64,000 nucleotides of DNA from positions 102,058,020 through 102,122,019 of the forward strand of contig OX235272.1 of the NCBI GenBank assembly GCA_944472155.2, in the 5' to 3' direction. The stretch comes from Trichobilharzia szidati (lineage: Eukaryota; Platyhelminthes; Trematoda; Strigeidida; Schistosomatidae). The translations under genes and the position numbers were made by a program. The notes below the pieces were generated by a model that worked only from the letters and a program-made list of their open reading frames with translations, did not search any database and was not told the DNA's origin. Shown here in pieces: positions 31,955 through 43,279 of the stretch (the first letter of the stretch is position 1; each line of letters opens with the position of its first letter).

Positions 31955-32935
31955 CACTTTTGTTTGCCTTCTTCCCAGTCAGAGAATGCACCTGGGCAAT
32001 ATGACCAAAACGTCGGCTAAATGGGTAATTTTCATCGGTAAATAGATGCACAAAAGATGGTGTAAATGCTACATAATTTACCCGCTTTGCCCATATTGGT
32101 CACCATTTCCCCGTCTGCCCATGTCCCGAAAAATTTTATTGTCCCACTTTTCCCAGTTTACCCGCCTTTTCAACGAACACTTAACCCACTTTACCCATGT
32201 CATTTTCTAAAGTAGCCCACTTATTCTCACTTCACCCATGTTACAACCGAAAACAGCCACCTATTCCCACTTTGCCCAAATCTGAACGGAAACTGCCCAC
32301 GTTTTTACCCACATATCCCAGGTCCCAAAAAAATTCACCGACAATTGTTGTAGAATTAACACGTCCACATGCAATCGACTCACGTTGAATCCAGTGAACT
32401 CTGACGAAAACAAGTAAGCTGTAGCGTAGCAGAGACAACCAAAATTTTCCTGTAACGCATTCAAAAGAGAAAAGATACGCCGTACGAATGTCTGGGGATT
32501 ATTGAAGCGTATTCCACCATTTCTAGCATAATGACTGAATACAACTTCGGAGAAAGCTCTTTCCCCTCGTGGATACATGGTTTCCTGTGATGATTGTGTT
32601 CCGCTGTCAAGTAGATCCACATGTTCACCGTAGAGGAATAGCTCATTGCGCAATACTTCAAACAATTTTGATGAGGTTAACCAAACATCATCTTTATATT
32701 TGGATTGTTTGTCTCGTTCCACATGCAGTGGAGATTTTCCATAATTTTCTCTGATAAAGTTCTCCAAGTTCGTTGGTGTAAACAAGCCTGGAAGGCATTC
32801 TTTCTCATATTCAAAAGCATTTAAAAACCTGACACTCGTAGGCTGTTTACAGATGTTATCGACTGCTCAGTATGAAGGGGAGGAATATGCAGTGACGAAG
32901 AAGTATCAACTGTAATACCAGATTGAGAAGACTTT
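31955..32935 (-). repeat. Third copy of the JmjC segment (partial, minus)
   Basis: Nearly identical to 19160-20140 of the right arm (offset 12794 through most of it). It starts inside the second JmjC exon (KQKV...), includes the G-rich intron repeat and the whole first exon, and ends about 45 bases beyond the left-arm limit, where similarity to the right arm also stops. Its left edge joins unrelated AT-rich DNA; its right edge joins gypsy-family-2 internal sequence. Confidence 0.85.
32339..32862 (-). pseudogene. JmjC exon, third copy
   Basis: Same exon as 15362-15885, with the NPQTFVRR, QENFGC and HVD motifs. Differences from the arms are few (HYARNG for HYTRNG). Just past the exon the intron gives IGGC where the arms give IRGC. 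No second exon beyond the truncated start at 31955. Confidence 0.65.
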
Positions 32936-33013
32936 TTCTCCTTCAGAATTGTGTTTCCTTCCCTTTGGCGAAGTTTGACTGCTCGATAGGTGTTATGGAC
33001 TCGTCGCCAATAG

Positions 33014-33508
33014 GTTATGGTGTCGTTGGCGATATTATGACCGGTGTGACCAAATGTAAATATGCGCTAATGAGATATAACGGACGATAACGTACAGACT
33101 GGTAGGTACTGCTGAGTAGTAGTTAATTTGTCCTGACGCGAAGAGGAAAATCAGAAGACCACCACCACGTTCACGAATGCATACGTGTATTTCCCAACAA
33201 GGAAAATTAACTGTCACACAAGAGTGTGAGTGAAAAAGGTACTAAAGAGTACGAATGAGTGTGAATTAACTGTACAATACAAGAAAGAGTGTATAGGAAA
33301 ATAACTAACACACATGAACCAATAAGACACATGGTAAGTAGTTTATCTTCCCACCACTGGATTCTGATTAGTTGTAATGTCATGTGACAAAGGTCATACA
33401 TTGTTTATTTAGTTAATGGATAGACAAGATATATTGTGAATTATAGTGGAAATACGATCAATATACACATACAGTAAAATATACCAGACTGTCAAAACAA
33501 AGCAGACA
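33014..33508 (-). repeat. LTR of gypsy family 2, second copy
   Basis: Reverse complement of 20511-21010, with matching TGTCTGCTTTG start (at 33508) and CCATAAC end, followed by TATTGGCGACGAG, the primer-binding-site region. On the minus strand internal sequence should follow below 33012, but only about 75 bases (32936-33012) precede the JmjC copy, so the internal region is cut off there. Confidence 0.75.
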
Positions 33509-34194
33509 GCATGTGACTTCAAATCATTGTGCTGAGTCATTCTCACCTTAGTTAAATTATTATGTTCCGACAAGCTGACTCCCCTCGATCTACGATGTTG
33601 ACCTTTGTCGTTGACCTTACTCACTTTCTTTCCAAGGGATTTTGTAAATTATACTAATTTTTTCATTGGGTGTGTATGTTTATTGAGTGGTGCCTTGATA
33701 TGTATATGGTCAATAAATTGTGCTCGAAACTTGGTCATCAGTAAAGATTACTATATAAATCTGTGAGAGATGATCAAAATAAATTTTACCCACAATGGAA
33801 TGTCTTCCACTAACTCTTTTATCTTCGGGTCGGGAGGTAACGGCCACACAACAGATCGTTTATTGTGAAAATCAAGAGATATTTTGTAGAATTTTATGTG
33901 GACTCTTATTAGCGTTATTGTTAGCGGGAAGCAACCTCTTGCGATTGATTGTTTCCTTGCTGAAAGTTACTCTGTTATCTTTTTGTGGCCGTTTCTTAGA
34001 AAGTTAAGCCATATATCGGCGAATCGTATTTGCACACGTTAAGTCCGCTGTGATTGGCTTGTGAGTTCCTCGAGGTCAAACTTTGGTATTGTTTTTTCTC
34101 ATGTCTCGAATTCGGGACGTAAACATTGATGTAAACTGTCGTCCACAATTTTGGCTTGTGGATAGCTCTCACCACACTATTACTCGTAACGTAC
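33509..34194. other. PLE tail fragment and unassigned DNA
   Basis: 33700-33775 (TCAATAAATTGTGCTCGAAAC, then TCATCAGTAAAGATTAC) matches the 3' end of PLE family B at 53805-53860 and 47028-47080. No coding part of the PLE is attached. 33795-34007 is a hydrophobic open frame without recognisable domain. The stretch before 34195 may be a gypsy leader. Confidence 0.45.
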
Positions 34195-34204
34195 TGGTTT
34201 TTAA

Positions 34205-34668
34205 ATCCAGAGACCCCCATCTTTGGTTCGCTTGACCGGGAGATTATTTCACTGCCGACAGGCTCTCTTCGCAGGAAGCAGAATTTGGCATTTTGAGCGT
34301 TTTACTATCAGACGAAATCTCCGAGGAAGTATGCGAATACATCGTACATCCCAGCACGGAACCCCTCTCCGATAAATTGGAAGAAGAGGTACTACGATTC
34401 ATAGGACTCCCCAATAGTATTGACGAGTTAGATGATAGAATGCCGTCACAACTCATGAGATACATGCAAAGCCTCGTGGTAGGTAAGAAAATCGATAAAC
34501 TACTCTTCTGTCGAATCTGGCTCCGACGACTACCAGCTAACATTCAACAAGTTCTTCGGAGATGACAAATTCAATGAAGGAAAACTCGCTGAGATCGTCG
34601 ATCGCATGTATGAGGGGTCAACACCTCAAACCGTCACTTCCACTGAACAAATACCGAACACTCAGGAC
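34205..34668 (+). pseudogene. gypsy gag, frameshifted
   Basis: Reads LWFA then a stop, PGDYFTADRLSSQEAEFGI, LLSDEISEEVCEYIVHPSTE, KLEEEVLRFIGLPNSIDELD and FCRIWLRRLPANIQQVL, then, after a one-base shift near 34563, KLAEIVDRMYEG. This is the standard capsid block (F-L-R-R-L-P-x-N-I). The nucleocapsid follows after the RTE insertion. Confidence 0.7.
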
Positions 34669-35540
34669 TGGATACATACTCCTAGCTTAGTGATAGGGAG
34701 TGAAGTGATAGAACATGTTGACCACTTCACCTATTTGGGAAGTTTTATCAGCATCCACAGACTGATTGGCGACGAAATCTCATCACGGATCCAAAAAACT
34801 CGAGCTGCTTTCGCTAACTTACACCGTCTCTGGCGTAGGCGTGACATCCGGCTATCAACCAAGGGACGTGTGTACTGCTCAGCAGTTCGCTCCGTCCTTC
34901 TCTATGGCTCTGAAACATGGCCAATACGAGTTGAAGACATGAAAAGGTTGACTGTTTTTGATCATAGATGTCTACGATCTCTTTCTCACGTTAGGTGTAG
35001 AGTGTTGGGCAAAGAGGGAAAATCAATCGATGAGGCTATAAAGTTACATAGATTGAGATGGCTAGGTCACGTGCTGCGCATGCCTAACCACCACCATTAC
35101 TAGCTGATATAGGTAGGTGCAGGTTGGAAAAGAGTAAATGGTGGCCAAACAAAAACATGGCATCAATCCATGAAATCCTTGACAATTAAACTGAGTCAGG
35201 TAGGGAGATGCAGACTTCCGGGTTGGGGTCCTCGGGACTCTAAGAATCAATGGCTGGAGACAATAGGTGACATGGCTCAAAATCGTTGTCAATGGCGTAG
35301 ATGTATTCAGTCTCTGTAATCTTTGATATTCCCATCTACGATTACTCACTCTGTTTCATTCTTATACTTGTCAAAAGTCTATTGATTTTCTTCACTCATT
35401 TTCTTGTCTACCTTTGTGTGCTATTTGGAACGTGGCAACTCGAACTGTTGCACTTCGGTGTCAAGTTCTATGTTGAATCCAGACAGACAGGATACAGACT
35501 CTACAACATAAAGTTAATTTCTAAGTGTGGCAATTAGCAA
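34669..35540 (+). mobile_element. RTE-like element 2, 3' fragment inserted in gypsy gag
   Basis: Starts in the RTE frame at QDW, then GSEVIEHVDHFTYLGSFISI, SRIQKTRAAFANLHRLWRRR, KGRVYCSAVRSVLLYGSETW, IKLHRLRWLGHVLRMPNHHH. It belongs to the same family as RTE 1. The 3' UTR ends near 35530 with GTTGAATCCAGACAGACAGG. AACACT occurs at both edges (about 34658-34663 and 35543-35548) and may be the target duplication. The first 165 codons are open except at the end; the C-terminus is frameshifted. Confidence 0.8.
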
Positions 35541-35599
35541 CACTAAACACACACACAATCGAGCCGTTCTAGAATCTCACCTCATCAACGTCATTTCAG

Positions 35600-36060
35600 G
35601 TCACCTGACATGTCCAGAGATTGTAGTAACGTGTGCCGTAATTATGGGAGCAATGTAAGGCGTTGCTGCCCTCCTTGTACTTTCCATATAAAAGCAAGGG
35701 ATGTATCGGGATTATTGAGAAATTCTGCCATCATCAATTTACAGTCCAACAGTCGTTTACTTTATGCAACAGATGGAAATGCTCGTGCTTCATTCCTAGT
35801 CGACGCATGAGCAGAAGCAGTACCATCAAAATCCTTACACAACAGTCACGCTCCAAGCTGTTAACAAGTTCAGTATTGCTACGTATGGACGCGAATGTAG
35901 GACTTTGTTCTGCAGAACGCCTACACTTTGTCATTTCTCACTGCAGACATTCTGTCGCCAGTCATTGGCACTGATTTCTGACAGCTTCATAAGTTACTGG
36001 TGGAATCGATAAGTCCCAAATTGATCGATTCACTCTTTAAAGCCTACACTGCTGGTGCAA
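35600..36060 (+). pseudogene. gypsy zinc knuckle-protease region
   Basis: VCRNYGSNVRRCCPPCTFHI is a degraded C-x-Y-H...C zinc knuckle. After it comes SRLLYATDGNARASFLVDA, equal to the SRLLYVTD...FLVDTGA entry of protease; the catalytic DTGA here ends DA then stop, so it is dead. Later SPVIGTDF and LLVESIS echo the protease tail. Confidence 0.6.
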
Positions 36061-36088
36061 TCAGCCGATCAAAACATCTTTAAATCTG

Positions 36089-36375
36089 ATGGTCACATAC
36101 ACTGCAGCATCTGCATATACCGACCTATTGAATCAGTTCCCTGATCTTCTTCGATCTTTTTTCCGAGAAACTGAACTGAAGCATCACGTGGTTCATCATA
36201 TGAAAACCACTGGACCATCAGGTTTTGCACGCCTCCCACGCTTTGATCCATATCGATCAGGTATCGTAAGGGTGGAATTCGATAAAATGCTAGAGTTTGG
36301 CATCTTTCGACCATCTAATAACTCCTGGTTTTCACTACTTCACAGGGTTATCCTTTACCCAACTCTTGTAAGAAA
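36089..36375 (+). pseudogene. gypsy reverse transcriptase, N-terminal part
   Basis: Reads YTDLLNQFPDLLRSFF, LKHHVVHHMKTTGPSGFARL, DPYRSGIVRVEFDKMLEFGI and FRPSNNSWFSLLHRVI, the conserved entry of gypsy RT (H-x-I-x-T-x-G-P...E-F-D-x-M...G-I-I-R-x-S). The palm with YIDD is missing. Confidence 0.75.
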
Positions 36376-36559
36376 TTATGATGACTTTTGTATCCCATAA
36401 ACTCTTACCGTCGTTTCATCCCCAAGTGTGAAACAATCTTGTGACCGTTAATTGACGTGGACGTAACTGTCCACTTTACTTGCCATTCGAAGTCATTAAA
36501 ACATTCGAAACTGTTAGGCACTTGTCAAACGAGAATACATTCCTAGTCAGACGCAAAAG

Positions 36560-37087
36560 CTACTATCCTCTTCCCCTCGTGAAGGGCGCCCCAAACGTTA
36601 CCATTGGGGCAGCTCTACAACAACAAGTACACGGTGAATGGCAACTCCCTGAATTCATTTCAAAACAACTAAATCCTATTCAATGTCGTTATGGTACCTT
36701 TGGTAGAGAGCTACCAGCTGTTTATTTGACCATGAAGCAGTTTAGACATATGCTGAATAGTACAGCTTCTACTGTCCTTACGGGTCATAAAGCTTTAACG
36801 GGGTCTAGTCAGCCAAACAGCAAAATTGCTTACCTCGTGAACTACAACATCTTGAATTTGTATTTCAGTTTACCTCAGACATGTGGCATGTAAGGCGTAA
36901 CAACAGTGAAGTTGCAGATGCTCTGTCACACATGCACATTGACAACACTGCATCTCCCGATATCGATTACGAACATCTTGCAACTTTACAAAGAAATGAT
37001 GTTGAACCAAACAGGATAATGTCTTCGAAAATGGCATCCTTAGAACTCGGCGAAAATTCATTTTGGAACAATGAAAGTACTGTGTGA
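36560..37087 (+). pseudogene. gypsy RNase H domain
   Basis: Reads VTIGAALQQQVHGEWQLPEF, SKQLNPIQCRYGTFGRELPA, VYLTMKQFRHMLNSTAST and LTGHKALTG, then after a one-base shift near 36880 DMWHVRRNNSEVADALSHMH. It is the RNase H fold with TFGREL; its TDHKPLT motif is altered to TGHKALT. Normally it degrades the RNA strand of the hybrid. Joined abnormally to the RT N-terminus by an internal deletion. Confidence 0.7.
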
Positions 37088-37099
37088 TACCTCTACTTG

Positions 37100-37400
37100 C
37101 AAGTGCCGATCTTTTATTCAAGCAGCTATGAGAAGCACAACTTCTGATGAACCGCATAATCTATCAGATCCCAGAGTCAGTACAAATACAGAGCTGCTGA
37201 AGGAGGGCTTCATACGGCAAAACGTTGACAGCGATGTTTAGAAGTGGACTTGAAATTGCTTGTCTTGTCAAAGCATCAGGATTCATCGTCAGTCTAAAGC
37301 TCCGTTTGGACGTTTTCCTAAACCTGACTCAAGACTTGACCATATGCTTATAGATGTACTTGCATTGCATTCCACTGCTTCATCTTGCAGCATTCAATCG
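37100..37400 (+). pseudogene. gypsy integrase, N-terminal fragment
   Basis: Shifted frames read SDPRVSTNTEL, KTWTNCLSCQS-like, then SKAPFGRFPKPDSRLDHMLID, equivalent to the H2C2 zinc region and the start of the core (G-x-F-x-x-P-D-x-R-F-D-H-V-H-I-D). The catalytic DDE core is not present; similarity fades by 37400. Confidence 0.5.
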
Positions 37401-38100
37401 TAATCATGCTCATACTTACACTCATACAGCATTCACATCGTTCATACAGCTAAATATCTCTTTGAGGATCAATCGAAGAATAAATCAATTGATTAACAGT
37501 CATATAAACAACTAGCCAGTCAGGCAGACAGACAACTAACCAACTTTCCCTCCTTACTTGGCTTACTGCCGGCCAGAAGAGGTTAAAGATTGCGTCACCT
37601 GGCGGTCTAACACCGGACTATTTGCGTGGATGGTGAGTATTCTGAGACTGAGCAGTTGACATACTGTCATTCCAATTAGTTAGCCTAAACGTTGGATGTA
37701 AAAGAAATTCCTACAGTCATCATCCCTCCATTGGCCTGTTAACACCTAAATAACAGACTATTATACCAGTTAAACAACAACCAATACACCTTATTTACAT
37801 TTAGTCCCTCTCTCTGTTTCTCCCAATAACTCTTTCCCAGTGTCATTCCATCTTCATCATAGCTCCGGCTTTTCGATGCATATGACGAGAGCTTCCGCAG
37901 TACAAAGAAGTTGGAAACACACTACCTTTAGTAGATTTTTGTTTACTTTGTAAATGAATGATTAGTCATTTGAGATTCTGTGACAGGTATTGACGAGGTG
38001 TTCAGTTATTGCGATTCTGATTGAACCGATGCCTCCTCTTTGCAGCCATGCTGGATGATGTTCTCTAACACATCTTAATAAGACCCTCATAGAACGGCCT
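37401..38100. other. No gene seen
   Basis: Stops in all frames. From 37980 to 38100 (minus) there may be a decayed extension of the PLE GIY-YIG region described next: the phrase CGGCCTATCTACCTAGCTCC corresponds to YIGR-type codons with a stop. Confidence 0.4.
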
Positions 38101-38920
38101 ATCTACCTAGCTCCGCAAGAGCAGGTGAACTGATATATGCACATTGAAGTGGTCATATGCGGAAGTCTGTCCTTCTCGTTGCTCCGAAGTAGTGGACGGC
38201 TAGAAAATATCACTCTTAGAGTTGCTGCCGGAAAAGTCTTCTTCAGGGAATTGGAGATTCTCCTTTTAAGGATATCTGCTGCTAGGTCTCCCCTGAATTC
38301 CAGATTCAAATAAAGTGTTTTCTTTTGTACTAAAGTATATTCTTCTCTTTTTGGCCTTGGTTTCATGTTCTTCTCCACGAAATGCGGTGGGTATCCATTT
38401 GAAACCAGGATGCTTTTTAGGAATAGGAGCTCTTCTTCTAAATAGTCATCGCTACAAATTCTTCTGGTACGGTGGGCTAGAGAGATGATGACAGCTCTTT
38501 TACGGCTGATAAGTATCTAACTGTAGAAGTTTGTCAGTTGGCTATTCCATGTTGGTTTTCTATGGATATATCTTTTCAGGGTTCCCTCATCACTTCTTGT
38601 CAATTCGACGTCCAGGAGTAGAATCTTTGATTCATTTGCAACCTCCATTGTGAATTTAATTGAAGGATGGCAGTTATTAAACTCCTGTAAGATACAGTTG
38701 AAATCGGAATCATCCTGGCAAACTATAAAAGTGTCATTGACGTATCTTTTGTACAGCAGCTATTTGTCCATTGTTGATTTTAAGATGCCGTTTTCCAGAC
38801 TGGCCATTAAGCAGTCTGCCAAGAGTGGGCCAAGGAGAGAGCCCATAGCAATCTCGCCTTTCTGTCTATAGATGACGTCGTTGAATATAATCCTTCTTTA
38901 TTTACATCGCTCACCATGTA
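37985..38920 (-). mobile_element. Penelope-like element, family A, RT to GIY-YIG relic
   Basis: Minus strand. 38880-38640: KGEIAMGSLLGPLLADCLMA, then KRYVNDTFIVCQDDSDFNC, FTMEVANESKILLLDVEL. 38103-38378: NLEFRGDLAADILKRRISNS, FPAATLRVIFSSRPLL, TSMCIYQFTCSCGAR, then decayed GIY-YIG. The RT active site reads YVND instead of Y-x-D-D, so a catalytic aspartate is lost. Several frameshifts between 38400 and 38640. Confidence 0.75.
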
Positions 38921-40239
38921 GCTTCACTTAATCTGATTAAATTGCTCTCATTCAGTTTTACATGACACTACGTTTATCTGAATATTTGCTTATTCAATCA
39001 TGCCACCTTTCATTAACCTCATCGCCACAAATGCCTCCATTCTCATCCTCTTTTTCATTCATGTGCTCTTTTGTTGTTTTCATTCTTATTCTCATTCTCA
39101 TTATCACGACTGATTAACCCACTTTGATCCAACATCTTATCATTCTGATGACAATTCACCAGCATTTGTTTATCTTTTTTCTAAATATTTATTCGTAAAA
39201 TTGTGCATGTCAGAATTAAGCATGATGAGATGGAATTGAAACCAAGTTCTATCGGGTGACATGCGTTGTTTTAAACTCCTTTAAGTGAATCCCCAGTTTC
39301 GCATTTATTCATTTCATATTGCATTTCATGAGACCAATTTAACAGCTGTGATATACATCATATTCAAAAATTATCAAACCTGTAGTGATAATTTCAGAAG
39401 GGAGAAAGAATGTTCGATATTAACATTTCTAGACAAGCACCACACTCATAATCCCTTCTTATGCTACGAATAATGTGCACAGTGATAATTTCGAACACCT
39501 CAGAATACACACCAAGCTTAATGCACTACCGATGTGTCAATACTGATGTCAGTACAGCATGAGGAGGAGATAAGGCCTTATAGTCAAACGTGAAGGCAAA
39601 TAAAGAGAACTTCAGAAGACACGAAGAAATACACATGTGCTGTTGAAGACTCCACTCGCGACACATGTGCACAACCATAGTCATAACCTACGTAGATGTC
39701 ATACATTTTATCATTCAGAAGCTTTTCCCCAATTCAATTTACCTAAGTGGAGCATTCCATTAATTACATTTCATGTTCAAAACAACTCCTGCCACTTCAC
39801 ACACGCAAACACACACATACTATCATCATCATTACAAAATTTAATTAACGACCTGAGACGCCAGACAGTCAATTTCTTCATGCTCCACTCCCCTCACACT
39901 CTATGAAACAAAGTGGAAATGAGATGCACGTTTCTATACAGTCTGCATACATGTCTGTGGAATTGTGACAGTCTAATCATCTGTGAGTTGAGTCCTCGCT
40001 TCATCTTTCTAATATAAATACACATATTTATATAGACAGTGTTTTACCATGTGACACTAATGGTGAATTAATTTTTCATATTACGTAATTGTTACAGAAC
40101 ATAAATTATTTGTTGAAGAGAAGAGAGATGAGAAAACATCTAGTTGAAATATTAAACATCTTGTTTCTTTACACGACTAACGATTTTCAAGTATTGGTTT
40201 TGTAGGAATTGTGTCTGATTGGTTGGAGGGTTTCATAGT
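38921..40239. other. No gene seen
   Basis: AT-rich with frequent stops. 39637-39906 is an 89-residue histidine- and serine-rich frame with no recognisable domain, probably chance. CACACACAC-type short runs occur around 39798. Confidence 0.45.
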
Positions 40240-40249
40240 GAGCTAACAT

Positions 40250-40330
40250 CAGATTGGGACTGCTGAAGAGTCCAAAACCAGTACCAAACAACTGTCCAGC
40301 ACTCCCAGGTTTTCAAATGGTTCTCTAGCT
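40250..40330 (+). ncRNA. Sm-alpha-like hammerhead sequence, degenerate
   Basis: Contains GACTGCTGAAGAGTCC with a CUGAAGA core at 40263-40269, a stem-II-like piece, then CAAAC where the conserved GAAAC should be. ACTGTCCAGCACTCCCAGG follows, shared with the repeats at 49441-49600. The G of the GAAA box is changed, so self-cleavage is not expected. Confidence 0.55.
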
Positions 40331-41009
40331 GATGTCATCTCATGATGAAACCCTCATACCAGTCAAATCGACGATTTTGTTGAAGGTGACTGCATGTGTC
40401 AGTTGTCCACATTGCAGAGGATCCTGTATCTAGTGCAGATTACAGAAGACCAATCAGGAGAATATAAGGAGTCAGATCTAGAATAGGACGATCGTTTTCT
40501 TTTCTTCACTGACAATATAACAGCTCAAGGATTACAAAGCGTAAAGTTCACCAATAAACATGAACAAAAAACACAGTAATACTTCTGATAGGTTTTTTTC
40601 CAGTCTTCTGCCAACCAACATATAATTACCTAACGGTCGCTATTGGTGTTTCCCGCAAAATGTAGATCAATTCGAATAAACAAAGCATATGTTGCTCATT
40701 CGCCCTAGCCTTTCCATGTCTTCATAAACTGCCTGCTATCTAACCTAGATTTAACAACAACCTCATCATAATACACAAGCTCTCCGTATGTTTTTATACA
40801 TTCAGATGATAATTAATTCCTTAACTTCGTAGCTGGATTTAGTCACCTATTACTACAGTTGTCTAATATTTAGTGTCATTCTATGATTGAATATCAGTCA
40901 TTGTTAGAAGCCCGGTACATACCCATTTTTGAATTTTGACAAATATGATGATAATAATAATAACAGTAAAAACAGTACTTGTGATACATAATGGAATTTT
41001 CAGCATTAA
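40331..41009. other. No gene seen; short dispersed similarity
   Basis: 40575-40620 resembles about 7168-7215 (AATACTTCTGATAG...GTCTTCT). The remainder is unassigned. Confidence 0.4.
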
Positions 41010-41180
41010 AAGTGGAGGCGGCCTCCACGCGCGGACCGGGCTGTCACATGGCCACCATTCATAGGCGTTATCCCTCTACCGCACCACGCGAGGACTTTTG
41101 CCTGCTGGGTTTCCCCACTGGGCCGGTGCGCCCCTCCTTAGTCGACCTGGACAACCCGTCCTGGCGTGTGATTTCACTCA
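41010..41180. other. GC-rich island of unknown origin
   Basis: About 170 bases with roughly 60-65% GC by eye (GGCGGCCTCCACGCGCGGAC, then CGGGCTGTCACATGGCC), in an otherwise ~35% GC region. Both plus frames are open briefly, giving no known domain. The sequence just after it (41158-41215, CTGGCGTGTGATTTCACTCA) resembles the RTE C-terminal region at 50650-50700, so the island may be part of an RTE-related or SINE-like insertion. Confidence 0.4.
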
Positions 41181-41870
41181 TTTGATGGTTTGTTCTTCCT
41201 GCATATTTGTTTCGCAATCGTTTCCTGCTGGTGAGAATAGAGCTCATCAGAAACTTTCTGATTTCGTGTTAATCCATACTAGTATATGCTCTGGTATTTG
41301 TGTGGAAAGCACTTGCTATCTATGGCCAGAGTGTCTTGCTAAATAAAAGCGGATGAAGCGATGATTTTGGTGGATGAATCTTTCGAGAGATCCCATTCAT
41401 TTTAAAATCTTTTCTAAGATTCACACATTCTATGAAGTATTATATATATATATATATATCACACAACATGTTTTTATCGCTTTCTGTTTAACTGTGATTA
41501 TCATCATAAATATTTGGTCGAAATTGACATTAGTACTATTATTAGCAGTAGTAGTATTGCTGAAATTTGCTGTATAAATTTTGATTGTGGGTTGAGGCTT
41601 TTTAAAATTATAACTATATATGGTGTTATAGCTTGTTAGCTGCTTATGTGAGTTGAAGAAGTTGATCTGCTTACCTGAACATTTATTGTAACATTTTATA
41701 TATTTCATCTGACCGTTAAGATCCTGAGTTAATCATTTGAAAGGACCTTTTGGTAAAGGGATAAATATGGACTTGAAGATTGGAATGGTGTTGTTATCGT
41801 AACAAATTCTAATTCACTTGGTAGCATTTAACTTAACTCGTAAGCTTTCATGTGAGCTGACAAACTTTTA
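41181..41870. other. No gene seen
   Basis: An AT dinucleotide run lies at 41442-41459; otherwise unassigned AT-rich sequence. Confidence 0.45.
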
Positions 41871-42479
41871 CAGTTGGATGGATACCCATCAATTGCAAGT
41901 GGAACCTGATAATATCTGTCACGACTATAATCCACAGAATCTGCTGCCCCGAATCACTGGAAGAAGAGACAACTGTTTCTAGGAAGACACTACTCCAGAA
42001 TGACTATCCACCACGATTTGTAGATACACACATAAAGCTGAAAATCAACAGAGGACAACGCATTTGTGTGCCGAAGATGATTCTATACATGAATCTGGCG
42101 TTCAAAGGCGACGTTCTGGATAACATCCTAAAGAGGAGAATACCTAATGCTGCTACATTACGATTCTTATTCTCATGCCGTCCATTGTTCTTCAACAAGT
42201 GCAAAGATAAACTATCGCAATCGACCACTTCCACGTGTATCCAGCAACTTATTCACTCATGTGGAGCTGGCAATGTATATATCAGCCGTTCGATGCGTGT
42301 TTTATCCAAAACATTTAGGAAACAGAAAGATTGAGCGAAGTAATATTTACTTTTCAATTAGATCCTCATCTCTGGCTCTACTCTTATATACATCCATAGC
42401 ATTTTTATTACAATACACAACAATTTACCAATCAAGTGTCACTGATATGTTTGTTAACAATAATTAGTCAGTATCAACA

Positions 42480-43279
42480 TATCAAGGCGATGGGTGATGA
42501 TTAACGAAGAAAATCAATACACACAATTAAAAGGTAGAAATGGTTACAACACGTGGGTGGCGTAATACATAATTTTGGGAAAATGAAGAGTAATTAAGGA
42601 ATAAGCGTGTGCACAGGTTGATTACGTAGCAGATTGTTGAAGAAAACTAAAACGATTTGGACAATGATAATTTGTAACTAAGGTTGAAGTAGTCATAAGA
42701 ATAAAATAATTTTACAAAGATAACATGTAATTAAAGATGAATTAGTCAGAAAAATAATGAAATAATCTGAACAATTATAATCTTTATAATTTCAAAGGTT
42801 TAAGATGAGGGGGGGGCGAAGTAGTCCGGTGTATACATTCATGTAACGATGGCCAAGGTAAGGAAATTGGCTGTACAAATTTCTTCTAAACACACATGTT
42901 TGGCTTCTTCAGGTGGAATAAAGTATAATTATATTTCAATAGTTTACACACAATGATAAGTTTTGTTATTGGTAATATTTCGAGCAAAATTATTGCCCGT
43001 GTTCACACCACTGTTGGAACTGTTTTGTTCACACATTTATGATTTGTACTCATATATATATATAGTTCATTATTTTTGCTCATTCATGTTTTTGTATTCA
43101 GAAGTATATTCCAAGTTGTTGATAGTTGTACTGATTCACCCTTGTTGCATGTATCCGGTGGGACTTTAATGAATATCGATTCTTCTATAAGTCTTTCTTT
43201 CCATTTGTTCATGTTAGTTTTTAGAATACACACATTGTCCAATCGATATTGTGGTTTTTGTCCCATGATGCGTGTGCAG
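42480..43279 (-). other. 3' region of the nested PLE; nothing else seen
   Basis: 43280-43070 still resembles the GIY-YIG tail in broken frames (e.g. NKWKERLIEESIFIK at 43084-43266). From 42480 to 43060 it is non-coding, with a G8 run at 42810 and an AT run near 43052. CTTCTTCAGGTGG at 42906 is a phrase typical of these PLE tails. Confidence 0.45.

Larger units (their letters stand above)
34195..37400 (+). mobile_element. Ty3/gypsy LTR retrotransposon fragment 3 (gag to integrase start)
   Basis: Plus-strand order gag, zinc knuckle, protease, RT start, RNase H, integrase start. The same broad group as fragment 1 but a separate copy. It is interrupted by an RTE tail (34669-35540) and has lost the RT catalytic core between 36370 and 36560. 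No LTR was found at either end, so it is an internal fragment. Confidence 0.75.
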
